NCBI RefSeq assembly: GCF_018861125.1
Contig: NZ_JAHKQN010000013.1
Span: forward strand, 660,599-724,598
Direction of reading: 5' to 3'
Source: Cellulophaga baltica
GTDB lineage: Bacteria > Bacteroidota > Bacteroidia > Flavobacteriales > Flavobacteriaceae
DNA length: 64,000 nt
Part shown: in pieces, positions 24,601 through 32,819 of the stretch
How positions within the stretch are numbered: the first letter of the stretch is position 1
Layout of the letters: each line of letters begins with the position of its first letter
Program-made: the position numbers and the translations under genes
The notes under the pieces: model-generated
The model's input: only the letters and a program-made list of their open reading frames with translations
Told to the model about the DNA's origin: nothing
Database searches by the model: none

Positions 24601-25144
24601 TGAAGGGAATAATGGTGGTGAATCTAATTCTAAAATTATTCCTAAGTCGCAAAATAACAGTGAAGGTAAAGGTAAATCTGGTTCAAATTTAAGCTCAGGG
24701 AATGGTAATTCTAACCTGACTGAGTCCGAACTAAAAGAATTATATGACATTTATAAGCAACAAGAAGAACTTAAAAATCATCTTGAAGATCAGTTAAAAA
24801 ACATAATTAATGGTTCTGATCGTAAACTTGCTTCTAAATTAATTCAACAAATGAATGAATTTCAAGATAATTTACTTGAAAATGGTATAACAAAATCAAC
24901 CATAGAAAAAGCAAATATTATAGAATATCAATTAATAAAATTAGAAGGTGCTGCTTTAAAACAAGGAGAAATAAAAGAAAGAGAAAGTAATGTTTTTCAA
25001 AATTCATTTAAAAACCCTTTACTTTCTATACCTGAATTATTGAAGAATAATGAAAATGAAAACGAAATCTTAAATAGGCAAGTGCTACCTTTACAACAAA
25101 ATTATCAAAATAAACTTAAAAATTATTTTAAAAATAATGATTGA
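21698..25144 (+). CDS. DUF4175 family membrane protein, TTG start
   Basis: This 1148-residue protein has two adjacent N-terminal membrane helices (about 26-48 and 57-80) and a third at about 154-172. A beta-rich extracytoplasmic part runs to about 490. Long Lys/Glu/Gln coiled coils follow (about 495-720), then a Gly/Ser/Asn/Lys-rich linker (about 905-1005) and a helical C-terminus. The layout is that of the large Bacteroidota DUF4175 family, often found before ybeY and mnmG as here; its function is unknown. The frame opens just upstream after a TAA at 21686-21688, and the only usable initiation codon is TTG at 21698, since no ATG occurs in the first 200 codons. The stop overlaps the ybeY start by 8 bp, so the two are translationally coupled. 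Confidence 0.85.
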   Translation: MSQLDIIKSNLNKFVYKFYTNKLLKGVLLFLGLGLLCFIIFLSFEYFLWLNTTSRFVLFLTILVVELFLLVFFIIRPLIYLLKFKNGINNKDASLLIGKHFPDISDKLLNLLELSDTNVLSNELLIASIEQRSNSLSVFNFSNAINFKGNLKYLKYIFIPLTIVLLIWLSGSLSSFFNSYNRVINYDLAFEKPAPFNFNLLDNQLKAIKNDDYTISVGINGKILPDEVSVMINGENFLMTKNNEIFEYTIKSVQEDILFNFIANDYTSNSYKLNVLKTPFITTFYLELNYPDYTNKKTELISGTGNATLLEGTKVSLKLNTLYTDVVFLETKDSIYSFNKDNDSFLMSTYIFNNIDYSITTSNKDVKNFESLDYNFTVIKDEFPQIEVEEVIDSLTTNQFYYNGIVSDDYAVTNLKLICYESDNIENRQEISLLNSTNTIEKFYYTFPSGLNIDSNKNYNYYFVVTDNDALHKGKTSKSKMFNSFILNDNQIRNKNLEQQNNILSELDKSVENLKEQSKSLKKLTDQHKEKKSLSFNDKNKVNSFLNKQKIQEAQMQEFSKLLKENLKKGSADAKLNKLLQERLERQELKAEKNKKFLEELKKIADKLTKEELTKKLDEIARKQKGSERNLEQLLELTKRYYIKEALSQLAKDLKDLAKEQNQLSDNEMINKFSESKQDSLNKQFNKLSEKFNELLKDNGGLNKPLKIHNNTDEYKKIKKEQAEAKSNLSKDINASKAKKSNTTKNIQNSISKKIDELSKQLESSSSDSSSSTVTENANVLRQILDNLIDFTFKQEQLINSLDINEGTFDNQSFTIKKQQNLKALFEHIDDSLFALSLRVPEISEKINKEVVEIYYNVDKTIDNLTESRIYQSVSYQKYTLNSGNSLSALLADILDNMNESTKIGQGSGQNGDFQLPDIIKSQRGISDKMKNSGQGKPKSSSESGKNGNSGESGNDGKKGNKDINSNSEGNNGGESNSKIIPKSQNNSEGKGKSGSNLSSGNGNSNLTESELKELYDIYKQQEELKNHLEDQLKNIINGSDRKLASKLIQQMNEFQDNLLENGITKSTIEKANIIEYQLIKLEGAALKQGEIKERESNVFQNSFKNPLLSIPELLKNNENENEILNRQVLPLQQNYQNKLKNYFKNND

Positions 25145-25556
25145 ATTTAATTATGAAACTGATTTTAAACTAAATTCTGAAGATAAAAATATCTCTTGGA
25201 TTCAAGAAATTATTAGTTCTGAAGGTAAAACAGAAGGTGATGTATCTTTTATTTTTTGTAATGATAAGTATTTATTGGATATAAATCAAAGGTATTTAGA
25301 TCATGATACCTACACAGATATTATCACTTTTGATTATTGTGAAGGTGATTTAATTTCTTCAGATATCTTTATATCTGTTGAAAGGGTAGAAGAAAATTCT
25401 AAGATATTTAATGTTTCTTTTGATAAAGAAATGAGTAGAGTTATGGCTCATGGAGTTCTTCATTTGATTGGTTACAATGATAAAACAGATGAACAATCTG
25501 TTGAAATGAAAAAAAAAGAAGAAGAAAAAATTAAAATGTTCCACGTGGAACACTAG
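25137..25556 (+). CDS. ybeY: Endoribonuclease YbeY (rRNA maturation)
   Basis: This 139-residue cytoplasmic metalloprotein acts in 16S rRNA 3' maturation and ribosome quality control. The metal-binding helix reads [17 protein letters not shown]: the first two histidines are present, but the third ligand position, usually His in GYDH, is Asp. This substitution is common in Bacteroidota YbeY. The TDIITFDY strand is also conserved. It overlaps the DUF4175 gene by 8 bp and ends 5 bp before mnmG. The last codons, for MFHVEH, contain a perfect parS palindrome (25537-25552), so the C-terminus is shaped by a DNA site. Confidence 0.95.
   Translation: MIEFNYETDFKLNSEDKNISWIQEIISSEGKTEGDVSFIFCNDKYLLDINQRYLDHDTYTDIITFDYCEGDLISSDIFISVERVEENSKIFNVSFDKEMSRVMAHGVLHLIGYNDKTDEQSVEMKKKEEEKIKMFHVEH
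25537..25552. other. parS centromere site 1 (inside ybeY)
   Basis: TGTTCCACGTGGAACA is a perfect 16-bp palindrome and matches the ParB-binding parS consensus (TGTTnCACGTGnAACA form). It overlaps the final codons of ybeY. A second identical copy lies at 27497-27512. Confidence 0.88.
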
Positions 25557-25561
25557 TTATT

Positions 25562-27430
25562 ATGTTTGATAAAGAGTATGATGTTATTGTTGTAGGCGCA
25601 GGGCATGCAGGTTGTGAAGCTGCTGCAGCTGCCGCAAATATGGGTTCAAAGGTTTTATTGGTAACAATGAACCTACAAACTATTGGCCAAATGTCTTGTA
25701 ATCCTGCAATGGGAGGTATTGCAAAAGGTCAAATTGTTAGAGAAATTGACGCTCTTGGTGGCTATAGTGGAATTATTTCTGATAAATCTGCCATTCAATT
25801 TAAGATGCTAAACAAGTCAAAAGGGCCTGCAATGTGGAGTCCTAGGACACAAAATGACCGTATGCGTTTTGCTGAAGAATGGCGCTTGGCTTTAGAAAGC
25901 ACACCTAATGTTGACTTCTACCAAGAGATGGTTTCTGGTTTAATTATTGAAAGCGGAAAGGCTTGTGGAGTTAAAACATCGCTAGGAATTAGTATTAAAT
26001 CTAAGTCTGTAGTACTTACAAATGGGACTTTTTTGAATGGTTTGATTCATATAGGAGATAAACAATTAGGTGGTGGTAGAGCTGGAGAAAAGGCTTCAAC
26101 TGGTATTACAGAACAGTTAGTTCAACTCGGTTTTGAGAGTGGTAGAATGAAGACTGGAACACCTCCAAGAGTTGATGGTAGATCATTAGATTACACAAAA
26201 ATGATTGTTCAACCAGGTGATTTAATACCTGAAAAATTCAGTTATTCCAATACTAAATCATTAGTTAATCAACGTGATTGTCATATGTCTCATACTAGTG
26301 AATTAGTTCATGATTTACTCCGTGAAGGCTTTGATAGATCACCTATGTTCAACGGTCGAATTAAGAGTTTAGGACCTCGTTATTGTCCTTCAATTGAAGA
26401 TAAAATTAATAGGTTTTCTGATAAAAATAGCCATCAATTATTTGTTGAACCAGAGGGATGGGATACAGTAGAAGTTTATGTAAATGGCTTCTCAACTTCA
26501 CTACCAGAAGACGTACAATTTAAAGCTTTACGTTCAGTTGTTGGATTTGAAAATGTGAAGTTTTTTAGACCTGGTTATGCTATTGAATATGATTATTTTC
26601 CACCCATACAATTGAAACATACACTTGAAACTAAGCTTGTAAATAACCTTTATTTTGCAGGTCAAATTAATGGTACAACTGGGTATGAAGAAGCAGCATC
26701 TCAAGGGCTGATGGCAGGTATAAATGCCCATCTAAAACAGAACGAAAAAGAGGACTTTATACTTAAAAGAGACGAAGCTTATATTGGTGTTCTGATTGAT
26801 GATTTGATAACAAAAGGTACTGAAGAACCATATAGAATGTTTACTTCAAGAGCTGAATATCGAACTTTATTACGTCAAGATAACGCAGATTTGAGACTTA
26901 CACCAAAAGGTTTTCAAATAGGTTTAGCTACAGAAGATCGTTTAAAAAGAATGGAAGAAAAGCAGTCTAAGTCAGACTTGTTTGTGAAGTTCTTTAAAGA
27001 CACTAGTGTGCTTCCAGATCAGATAAACCCTATACTTGAGAGTGTTAACTCTTCTTTAGTTAAACAATCTGATAAAATGTTTAAGTCTTTTTCTAGACCT
27101 AATGTTACTATGAAACATATGCTTCAAATTGATACTGTTTCAGATTTTGTGGCTGAACATAATCTTGATAGGGAAGTTCTAGAACAAACCGAAGTTCAAG
27201 TTAAATATTCAGGGTACATTGCTAAAGAGAAAAATAATGCTGATAAATTACAGCGTTTAGAGAATGTAAAAATCCCTGCTAATTTTGATTATACACAACT
27301 TAAATCTCTCTCTTATGAAGCTAGAGAAAAGTTCTCCAAAATTCAACCTGTTACAATTTCACAAGCATCTAGAATTAGTGGAGTTTCACCAAGTGATATT
27401 AGTGTGCTTTTAGTATTTCTAGGGCGATAA
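25562..27430 (+). CDS. mnmG: tRNA uridine-5-carboxymethylaminomethyl synthesis enzyme MnmG (GidA)
   Basis: This 622-residue FAD enzyme works with MnmE to install the cmnm5 group on wobble U34 of certain tRNAs. The N-terminal dinucleotide fold reads [34 protein letters not shown] and the [17 protein letters not shown] block are family signatures. The C-terminal MnmE/tRNA-binding helical domain ends with [16 protein letters not shown]. Full length. It is the last gene of the DUF4175-ybeY-mnmG operon, followed by a strong terminator, and is flanked on both sides by parS sites. Confidence 0.98.
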   Translation: MFDKEYDVIVVGAGHAGCEAAAAAANMGSKVLLVTMNLQTIGQMSCNPAMGGIAKGQIVREIDALGGYSGIISDKSAIQFKMLNKSKGPAMWSPRTQNDRMRFAEEWRLALESTPNVDFYQEMVSGLIIESGKACGVKTSLGISIKSKSVVLTNGTFLNGLIHIGDKQLGGGRAGEKASTGITEQLVQLGFESGRMKTGTPPRVDGRSLDYTKMIVQPGDLIPEKFSYSNTKSLVNQRDCHMSHTSELVHDLLREGFDRSPMFNGRIKSLGPRYCPSIEDKINRFSDKNSHQLFVEPEGWDTVEVYVNGFSTSLPEDVQFKALRSVVGFENVKFFRPGYAIEYDYFPPIQLKHTLETKLVNNLYFAGQINGTTGYEEAASQGLMAGINAHLKQNEKEDFILKRDEAYIGVLIDDLITKGTEEPYRMFTSRAEYRTLLRQDNADLRLTPKGFQIGLATEDRLKRMEEKQSKSDLFVKFFKDTSVLPDQINPILESVNSSLVKQSDKMFKSFSRPNVTMKHMLQIDTVSDFVAEHNLDREVLEQTEVQVKYSGYIAKEKNNADKLQRLENVKIPANFDYTQLKSLSYEAREKFSKIQPVTISQASRISGVSPSDISVLLVFLGR

Positions 27431-27450
27431 TTTTTTTATTAAATAAGATT

Positions 27451-27488
27451 AAAAGAGTCATTACATTTTTTGTTGTAATGACTCTTTT
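27451..27488 (+). terminator. mnmG terminator
   Basis: A 15-bp perfect stem (27451-27465 with 27474-27488) with an 8-nt loop and a following T run starts 20 bp after the mnmG stop. Confidence 0.92.
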
Positions 27489-27496
27489 TTATTCAA

Positions 27497-27512
27497 TGTT
27501 CCACGTGGAACA
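27497..27512. other. parS centromere site 2
   Basis: A second perfect TGTTCCACGTGGAACA palindrome lies just beyond the mnmG terminator, 1960 bp from the first. Two exact copies so close together support a real ParB loading zone and suggest the window is in the origin-proximal part of the chromosome. Confidence 0.9.
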
Positions 27513-28014
27513 ATTTTGTTTTTTTGAATTTTCACTACCTACTATTTTGTTTTTAAGAAACAATAATTTTCAATTTTGTAATGCTTTTTTTGATTTGTTT
27601 TTTGTGAATTATATTTGAGATTTTTAGTTACTTGTTTTTTTGTTTTTTCATCTCTTTTTTAAAATCTTTTTATTCGTTTTTTGTAACTTCTTTTTTTATT
27701 TTATCCGCAATTTCTATTTTAGAATATTTTGATTTTGATTTAAGTTTTTGTTTCAAAATTTGAATTTTTTTTATAAAAAAATGACTGATCAGATTTAGAT
27801 TTATTTTCATATTATAGTATCAAATAATCTTATTTTAGGTTCCGATTTTTAATCATAAAATTTTTTTCTTTTTTCAATAATGATTTTTATAAAGATGAAT
27901 TTTTTCTTTTTTAAAATTAGATTGATTTGTTTTCTGAATTTCATTTTTTGATAGTTTGCTTTTAAAGTATCTTCGTGTTTTTAAAATTTAATTTTTTTGT
28001 AATTTATTTTTTTG
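27513..28014. other. T-rich gene-free stretch next to parS
   Basis: This 500-bp stretch is extremely AT-rich with a strong T excess on the plus strand; for example bases 27541-27600 hold 34 T and 16 A. It is full of T5-T8 runs. No frame longer than a few dozen codons is open and no RNA gene was recognised. A single TTATCCGCA (one mismatch to a DnaA box) lies near 27701. It may be a decayed minus-strand Lys-rich gene or a structural spacer. Confidence 0.6.
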
Positions 28015-28851
28015 ATGAAGACCTATTTAAAAACGAAAGACTTTTCTGTGAGCAATGAAGATTTTGATTTGCTTTATGATGAAGATTTTGAAATGTTGAT
28101 TACAAATCCTGTTCCACAAAATTTAAGTTCGTATTATGAAAGTGAAAATTATATTTCACACACTGATGCATCAAAAAATTTTACAGATAGAATTTATCAA
28201 AAAGTAAAAAAAATAAATCTTAAAAATAAAATCACTCTTGTTCAAAAATTTACTGACGCTAAAAATATTTTAGATGTCGGAGCAGGAACTGGAGATTTTT
28301 TAGTTGTGGCTAAAAATTTTGGTTTTCAAGTTTCAGGTGTTGAGCCAAATTTTAAAGCAAAAGAAAAAGCAATTGAAAAGGGGATTGATTTAAAATCTAG
28401 TTTAGATGATTTTGAAAATTCCACTTTTGATGTAATTACACTTTGGCATGTATTAGAACATTTACCAAATCTAGAAGAGCAAGTTTCAAAACTCTCAAAT
28501 TTACTTTCAGAAAATGGAGTGCTAATAATTGCAGTGCCAAATTTTAAATCTTATGATGCTAAATTTTATAAAATCCATTGGGCAGCTTTTGATGTTCCTC
28601 GACACCTTTGGCATTTTTCAAAATCAAGTATTCAAAAACTTTTTTCAAAAACAGGTTTTGAGTTGGTGAAAACTTTTCCAATGATTTTTGATTCGTTTTA
28701 TGTTTCTCTTCTTTCAGAAAAATATAAAAAAGGAAAAAAGAATTTCGTGCTTGCTTTTTTTGTGGGATTAATTTCAAATTTGAAAGCTATGCGTTCAAAA
28801 GAATATTCTTCATTAATTTATGTACTTAAAAGAAGTGAAAAGTTATTTTAA
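28015..28851 (+). CDS. Class I SAM-dependent methyltransferase
   Basis: This protein of 278 residues has a Methyltransf_23-type Rossmann fold. Motif I reads ILDVGAGTGDFL, the acidic strand end SGVEPN follows, and TLWHVLEHLPNLEEQ is motif IV-like. The segment FDVPRHLWHFS after the core is typical of Bacteroidota relatives placed after mnmG or in surface-glycan loci. The substrate is unknown. The ATG at 28015 is preferred to the TTG directly before it (28012). It stands alone between two gene-poor gaps (27431-28014 and 28852-29272), and the T-rich upstream DNA shows no clear promoter. Confidence 0.85.
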   Translation: MKTYLKTKDFSVSNEDFDLLYDEDFEMLITNPVPQNLSSYYESENYISHTDASKNFTDRIYQKVKKINLKNKITLVQKFTDAKNILDVGAGTGDFLVVAKNFGFQVSGVEPNFKAKEKAIEKGIDLKSSLDDFENSTFDVITLWHVLEHLPNLEEQVSKLSNLLSENGVLIIAVPNFKSYDAKFYKIHWAAFDVPRHLWHFSKSSIQKLFSKTGFELVKTFPMIFDSFYVSLLSEKYKKGKKNFVLAFFVGLISNLKAMRSKEYSSLIYVLKRSEKLF

Positions 28852-29272
28852 AGGCTTTTAATCGGCTTTATGCTCACTTCTGGAATATTGTTATGCTTAA
28901 ATTATATTAGTTGATTTAAGGCTTGTTTTAGAGAGCTATTTTCGATTGGTTTAACTTATTAAAAATATTTTTAATATAGATATTTATTATATGGAGTTCT
29001 TCTGTGATTTAGTCAATTCTTATTACTTTTTTTTAAGTAAAACTTGATGATAATTAATTATTATAAATCTTAATACTCAGAATCTATTTTAATTATCCCA
29101 AACAGTTCATTTGTTCTTTTAAAAGCTTCTAATGGATTTTAATGGCGTGACCTAACAAAGTATATTGATTTATTTTTTTAGTTTAAAATAGTGTTGTTTT
29201 AAGCATCTAAAGTTAATTGTGTTTATTTATTTAAATGTTATTTTTAATAGTTTGTGTCTATGATTGAATTTT
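28852..29272. other. Intergenic gap with no recognised feature
   Basis: About 420 bp of AT-rich DNA separates the convergent methyltransferase and helical-repeat genes. No terminator with a clear stem, no RNA gene and no open frame of useful length were seen. Confidence 0.5.
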
Positions 29273-30769
29273 CTAATTTTTTGAATCTTTTTTCACATAA
29301 TCTAAAGTTGTTTGATACACATCTAATTTTAAAACTTTTGATTTTAACCAAGCATAAAATGTTTGTATGAATAAATCTTCATTTTTATAATTTTCTGCAG
29401 AGAGCTTATTTTTTATTTTTTTCATAAAATAGTTTGATTCATTTTTTTGTTTGTTATAAAAATATTGAGTTGCTAATGACAGAAAATTTAAAACTCTAGT
29501 TTCTCCAATTGTGGTTAAAAATTCTCCGTGTTTTTTTCTAAAACTTTTTATTCTTGATTCAGCCAAGTCTATATTTTCACTTTCTAAGTAAAATATAATT
29601 TCTGTCATATTTTTTTTCACCACCCAAATCTCGCCTGCTTTTTGTGTGTACCAATTATCACTATGATTAAATTCTTTTATGACCTTAAAAGCTTGTTTAT
29701 GTTCATTTTGTTGGAATAGAATCATCGCTGTTGTTAACTTTAAATCTAATAAGTATGAGATTTGTTGTTTATGTATTGTAAAATCAAAACTATTTATAAG
29801 ATTTAAGGCATTTTTAGCTTGTCCTGTGTAATTATAATTTAAAATTCTTACTAGAGTGTATTGTGGTAAAAAACGGCTGTAATACGTCTTATTTTGTTTT
29901 TGCATTTCAGAGTACATCTTGTCTAAATATTCAACTGAAGTTTCAAATTCTTTATTCCTGAAATACGAATTTGCTATGTAGTATAAGATTTGAATGTGAT
30001 AGAATAAATGCTTTTCAGAAAGTTTTTTCTTAAGCTCAATCTCTTTATTAACTTTTTCAATAAATGGGAGTATAGAATAAAAGTTACGTGTAATAGTTGC
30101 AGCTTTATTATTTATTTCAACAATCTTAAATAATGACCTATAGCTCAACCCATTTTCAATAGACAAATCGAACTTAGCTAATGTTCTTGACATAGTTTCA
30201 CTAACACTTTTACTTTTCGTTAGTAATTGATTTTGCACTGTAGCATAAAAGAGGTTTAAGTTTTCTTCTTGTTGACATAATAATTTATTCGATTTAAAAC
30301 GGCTTATTAAATCATTTAAGGCAATGGTTTTATCTAAATGCGCATATTGTATTCGAGTGTAATAAATCTCATTTAAAATGCTGTACAATTCATATTGCTT
30401 TGCTTTTAATTCGGCTTTTTTAATAATTTTTAAAGCTACTTTAAATGCTTTTTGTTCAAAAAGGATTCTACTTGCCAGCAATAACTTAATAATTTCCATT
30501 TCTTGGGTTTGTTCGCCTTCAAAGTTTTTAGTGGCAACAAAGTCAATCAATGAATCAAATAAACGCTTACTTAAAGCATGATAAGCTCCTTTTGCACTTT
30601 TTCCATATAGTTGTACATCTATATCTTTTGCATTGGGTTGGCTTTCCAATAATTTGAATAACTGAATGTTTTTAGTGTCTTTCCTTTTATTTTTTTTGCT
30701 CAATAGATTAACAAAAGCTTTTCGATCTTCAATACTTAATGTTGAAATTATAGCAACAATTACATTCAT
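29273..30769 (-). CDS. Conserved hypothetical helical-repeat (TPR-like) protein
   Basis: This 498-residue protein has no signal peptide or membrane segment and is predicted cytoplasmic. It is almost all alpha-helical, with TPR-like helix pairs such as FYHIQILYYIANSYF followed by FETSVEYLDKMYSEM, and many Lys, Tyr and Phe residues. The N-terminus ISTLSIEDRKAFVNLLSKKNKR with LYGKSAKGAYHALSKRLFDSL recalls a family of uncharacterised flavobacterial proteins of about 500 residues. I cannot assign a function. It has its own transcription unit, convergent with the methyltransferase. Confidence 0.7.
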   Translation of the reverse strand: MNVIVAIISTLSIEDRKAFVNLLSKKNKRKDTKNIQLFKLLESQPNAKDIDVQLYGKSAKGAYHALSKRLFDSLIDFVATKNFEGEQTQEMEIIKLLLASRILFEQKAFKVALKIIKKAELKAKQYELYSILNEIYYTRIQYAHLDKTIALNDLISRFKSNKLLCQQEENLNLFYATVQNQLLTKSKSVSETMSRTLAKFDLSIENGLSYRSLFKIVEINNKAATITRNFYSILPFIEKVNKEIELKKKLSEKHLFYHIQILYYIANSYFRNKEFETSVEYLDKMYSEMQKQNKTYYSRFLPQYTLVRILNYNYTGQAKNALNLINSFDFTIHKQQISYLLDLKLTTAMILFQQNEHKQAFKVIKEFNHSDNWYTQKAGEIWVVKKNMTEIIFYLESENIDLAESRIKSFRKKHGEFLTTIGETRVLNFLSLATQYFYNKQKNESNYFMKKIKNKLSAENYKNEDLFIQTFYAWLKSKVLKLDVYQTTLDYVKKDSKN

Positions 30770-30948
30770 TATATCGTAATTAAATTTTAATGTAAATATA
30801 TTAATAACAATTATTTAGTATTATTTTTAATAATATATATCGTAAGTTTTTATATAAATTAGAGTTTTTTCAACCTTGAATCTAATGCATCTTTGTAGCG
30901 TTGAAACAAATTAATTCAACAAATAATTAATCATCAAAATCAATTATT

Positions 30949-31413
30949 ATGAATTACAATTTTAGTAACGAGATTAAAGAAGAAGCTAGTAAAAAAATTA
31001 ATAAAGAGTTTGACAACAAACCCACACCTGCTTTTATAGGAGCTTCTTGGGTAGCTTTAATTGCAGGAATGTTAGCGTTTTGTACAGGTTTGTCAAATGC
31101 AGCAATGATGTTGAATGAAAAAGGATACTACTTAACAATTTTGTTATTTGGATTGTTTTCAGCAGTGTCAGTTCAAAAAAATGTACGTGATAAATTAGAA
31201 GGTATTGAGGTTACTGATATGTATTATGGAATAAGCTGGTTTGCTACTTTAGCGTCAATATCATTATTAGTTGTCGGGTTATGGAATGCTGATTTAGAGT
31301 TGAGTGAAAAAGGTTTTTACGGTATGTCATTCTTACTAAGTTTATTTGCTGCAATAGCGGTACAAAAAAATACACGTGATAAAAAGTTTATTGAAAGCAC
31401 AGAGGAAGAATAA
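30949..31413 (+). CDS. YiaA/YiaB family inner-membrane protein
   Basis: This 154-residue integral membrane protein has two copies of the YiaAB two-helix domain. Repeat one covers about 25-90 (SWVALIAGMLAFCTGLSNA, YLTILLFGLFSAVSVQKNVRDK) and repeat two about 91-147 (SWFATLASISLLVVGLWNA, GMSFLLSLFAAIAVQKNTRDK). Each repeat ends in the QKNxRDK signature. The family is widespread and its role is unknown. A weak -7-like CATCTTTG lies at 30888-30895, with TTTT at the -33 spacing. Two terminator-like hairpins follow the gene. Confidence 0.88.
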   Translation: MNYNFSNEIKEEASKKINKEFDNKPTPAFIGASWVALIAGMLAFCTGLSNAAMMLNEKGYYLTILLFGLFSAVSVQKNVRDKLEGIEVTDMYYGISWFATLASISLLVVGLWNADLELSEKGFYGMSFLLSLFAAIAVQKNTRDKKFIESTEEE

Positions 31414-31427
31414 ATTCAAAAGAAGAA

Positions 31428-31500
31428 ATTACCAATATTGGTAGATTCTTTTTTTGATGATTAGAAAAGGCAATTGCATTTATGCAGTTGTCTTTTTTTT
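31428..31500 (+). terminator. Tandem terminator hairpins after the YiaA-like gene
   Basis: The first hairpin centres on the palindrome TACCAATATTGGTA with T7 after it (about 31428-31456). The second pairs AAAAGGCAATTGCAT (31465-31479) with ATGCAGTTGTCTTTT (31482-31496), with G-T pairs, before a long T run. Together they would stop transcription strongly. Confidence 0.75.
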
Positions 31501-31799
31501 TTTGACTTTAAATTTAACTATAAATAGTTTTAAATATATCGTAATCATATTTATTCAGAGTCTTACCGCTTGTATTTTGTAGTATTTATAGGCTTTTAAC
31601 AGTTATGTTTTTTTAAAATTTATTATAGTTTATATTTTGATACTGGAGGTGAATGGGAGACAGGTTTGTTATAGGCATAGTTTATAATATTTTGGTAAGA
31701 CTTTTAGGCTTAGCACTTCCATTTTTTATATAATCGAATGTATTTATAATAAAATTAAGAGATATATTTAAAGCTTTATAACTGAGTTTTTACAATATA
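31501..31799. other. Intergenic region before ompH
   Basis: No open frame or RNA gene was recognised. The motif GGAGGTGAATGGGAGACAGG near 31645 is an unusually G-rich patch for this genome, but no reading frame follows it. Confidence 0.4.
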
Positions 31800-31825
31800 T
31801 CGCAAAAGCTTTTCTATTTTTGCGA
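31800..31825 (+). promoter_or_regulatory. ompH promoter within an inverted repeat
   Basis: The -7 box TATTTTTG (31815-31822) overlaps the right arm of a perfect 8-bp inverted repeat, TCGCAAAA (31800-31807) and TTTTGCGA (31818-31825). The ATG is 21 bp further on. The repeat could be an operator for a dimeric regulator. Confidence 0.5.
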
Positions 31826-31843
31826 AACACTTAAATATAAATA

Positions 31844-32350
31844 ATGAAGAAAATAGTTATCGCTTTAGCACTTTTTAGTGTTTTTGCATGCCAAGAAAGT
31901 AAAATCGGATTTGTTGATACTCAAAAAGTAATGAATGACTATCAAGAAAAAATGGATTTAGAAGAAAGCTTAAAAGTAAAAATGGAAGCTTTCGGAAAAA
32001 AGAGAGATAGTATTTCTCAAAGTTTTCAAGCTAAAGCTCAAGCTTTTCAAACGAGAGCTCAAAAAATGGCGCAATCAAAAGCAGAGGAAGAATATGCGCA
32101 ATTGCAACAACAAGGTCAAATAATTGGTCAACAATTGCAACAAGAAGAGCAAAAGTTACAAATGGAAAGTCAGACTGAAATGGATAGCTTAATCAGTAAA
32201 GTAAAAAAAGAGATTAATGCTTACGGTAAATCTAACGGTTACACATATATTTTAGGTGGTGGCGAAGGTGGAAGCGTACTTTATGGTGCTGAAGCTAATG
32301 ATGTTACAGATCCAGTTTTAAAAGTTTTAAACGACGGATATAAAAAATAA
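31844..32350 (+). CDS. OmpH/Skp-family periplasmic chaperone-like lipoprotein
   Basis: This 168-residue protein has a lipoprotein signal, with Cys16 in SVFACQES, and then the OmpH core. IGFVDTQKVMNDYQ is the usual first strand and helix. A long Lys/Gln/Glu coiled coil follows (about 40-125) and the C-terminal strands read GYTYILGGGEGGSVLYG. Skp/OmpH trimers hold unfolded outer-membrane proteins in the periplasm. Here the lipid anchor implies membrane attachment. It is monocistronic, with a clear -7 box and terminator. Confidence 0.9.
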   Translation: MKKIVIALALFSVFACQESKIGFVDTQKVMNDYQEKMDLEESLKVKMEAFGKKRDSISQSFQAKAQAFQTRAQKMAQSKAEEEYAQLQQQGQIIGQQLQQEEQKLQMESQTEMDSLISKVKKEINAYGKSNGYTYILGGGEGGSVLYGAEANDVTDPVLKVLNDGYKK

Positions 32351-32376
32351 GCTCTAATTTAGTATTAGAAATTTAG

Positions 32377-32407
32377 AAGCCTCAACTTAAAGTTGGGGCT
32401 TTTTTTA
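32377..32407 (+). terminator. Bidirectional terminator between ompH and DoxX-like gene
   Basis: A 12-bp stem (32377-32388 with 32389-32400, one G-T pair) is followed by T7. It sits between convergent genes, and its T run overlaps the last codons of the minus-strand gene. Confidence 0.8.
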
Positions 32408-32800
32408 TTGTAATAAGTAAACTAATAAAACAATTGGTATAAAATATATAACAATGGTTTTAGCTCCTTCATAATCTTTCGCCATGCGTTGACCAAAAAG
32501 TAAACATAACAGTGTTATACTTGATAAAATTGCAGCATAGAAAGCAAATTCTGTTTTACTACTCGTAAAAATCTGGTAAATACCTGCAAAGCATAGTAAT
32601 GCAGTAATCATTTCTAAAATTACCAAAACAACTAATAGTTGTGGTACAATATTCTTAAACGGACTTTCGGAAAAATGACCTTTTAGCCAAGTAACATTGC
32701 CTTTCCAGTCTAACAATTTATCAATACCACTTTGTAAAAATGTAATAATTAAAAATGCCAGAATTAGTAATTCAGTAGCAAACGATAAAAATTGATGCAT
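32405..32800 (-). CDS. DoxX-like four-helix membrane protein
   Basis: This 131-residue protein has four hydrophobic segments (about 8-28, 50-72, 83-103 and 111-130). The first helix ends in FLQSGIDKLLDW and is followed by NVTWLKGHFSESPF. These are DoxX-family features (SGxxKLxxx). Family members are small integral membrane proteins with poorly known redox-linked roles. It starts 19 bp after the holB stop on the same strand, so the two are probably co-transcribed. Confidence 0.75.
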   Translation of the reverse strand: MHQFLSFATELLILAFLIITFLQSGIDKLLDWKGNVTWLKGHFSESPFKNIVPQLLVVLVILEMITALLCFAGIYQIFTSSKTEFAFYAAILSSITLLCLLFGQRMAKDYEGAKTIVIYFIPIVLLVYLLQ

Positions 32801-32819
32801 AAGTCTATTTCAAAATTAG

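Noticed and set aside
24499-24750. 83-codon minus-strand frame in the DUF4175 gene
   Set aside because: Pro/Leu/Ser-rich shadow of the Gly/Asn/Ser-rich linker on the other strand.
27513-28014. Replication origin in the T-rich stretch
   Set aside because: Only one near-match to a DnaA box (TTATCCGCA) is present, there is no box cluster, and no dnaA gene is nearby. The parS sites alone show only likely proximity to the origin.
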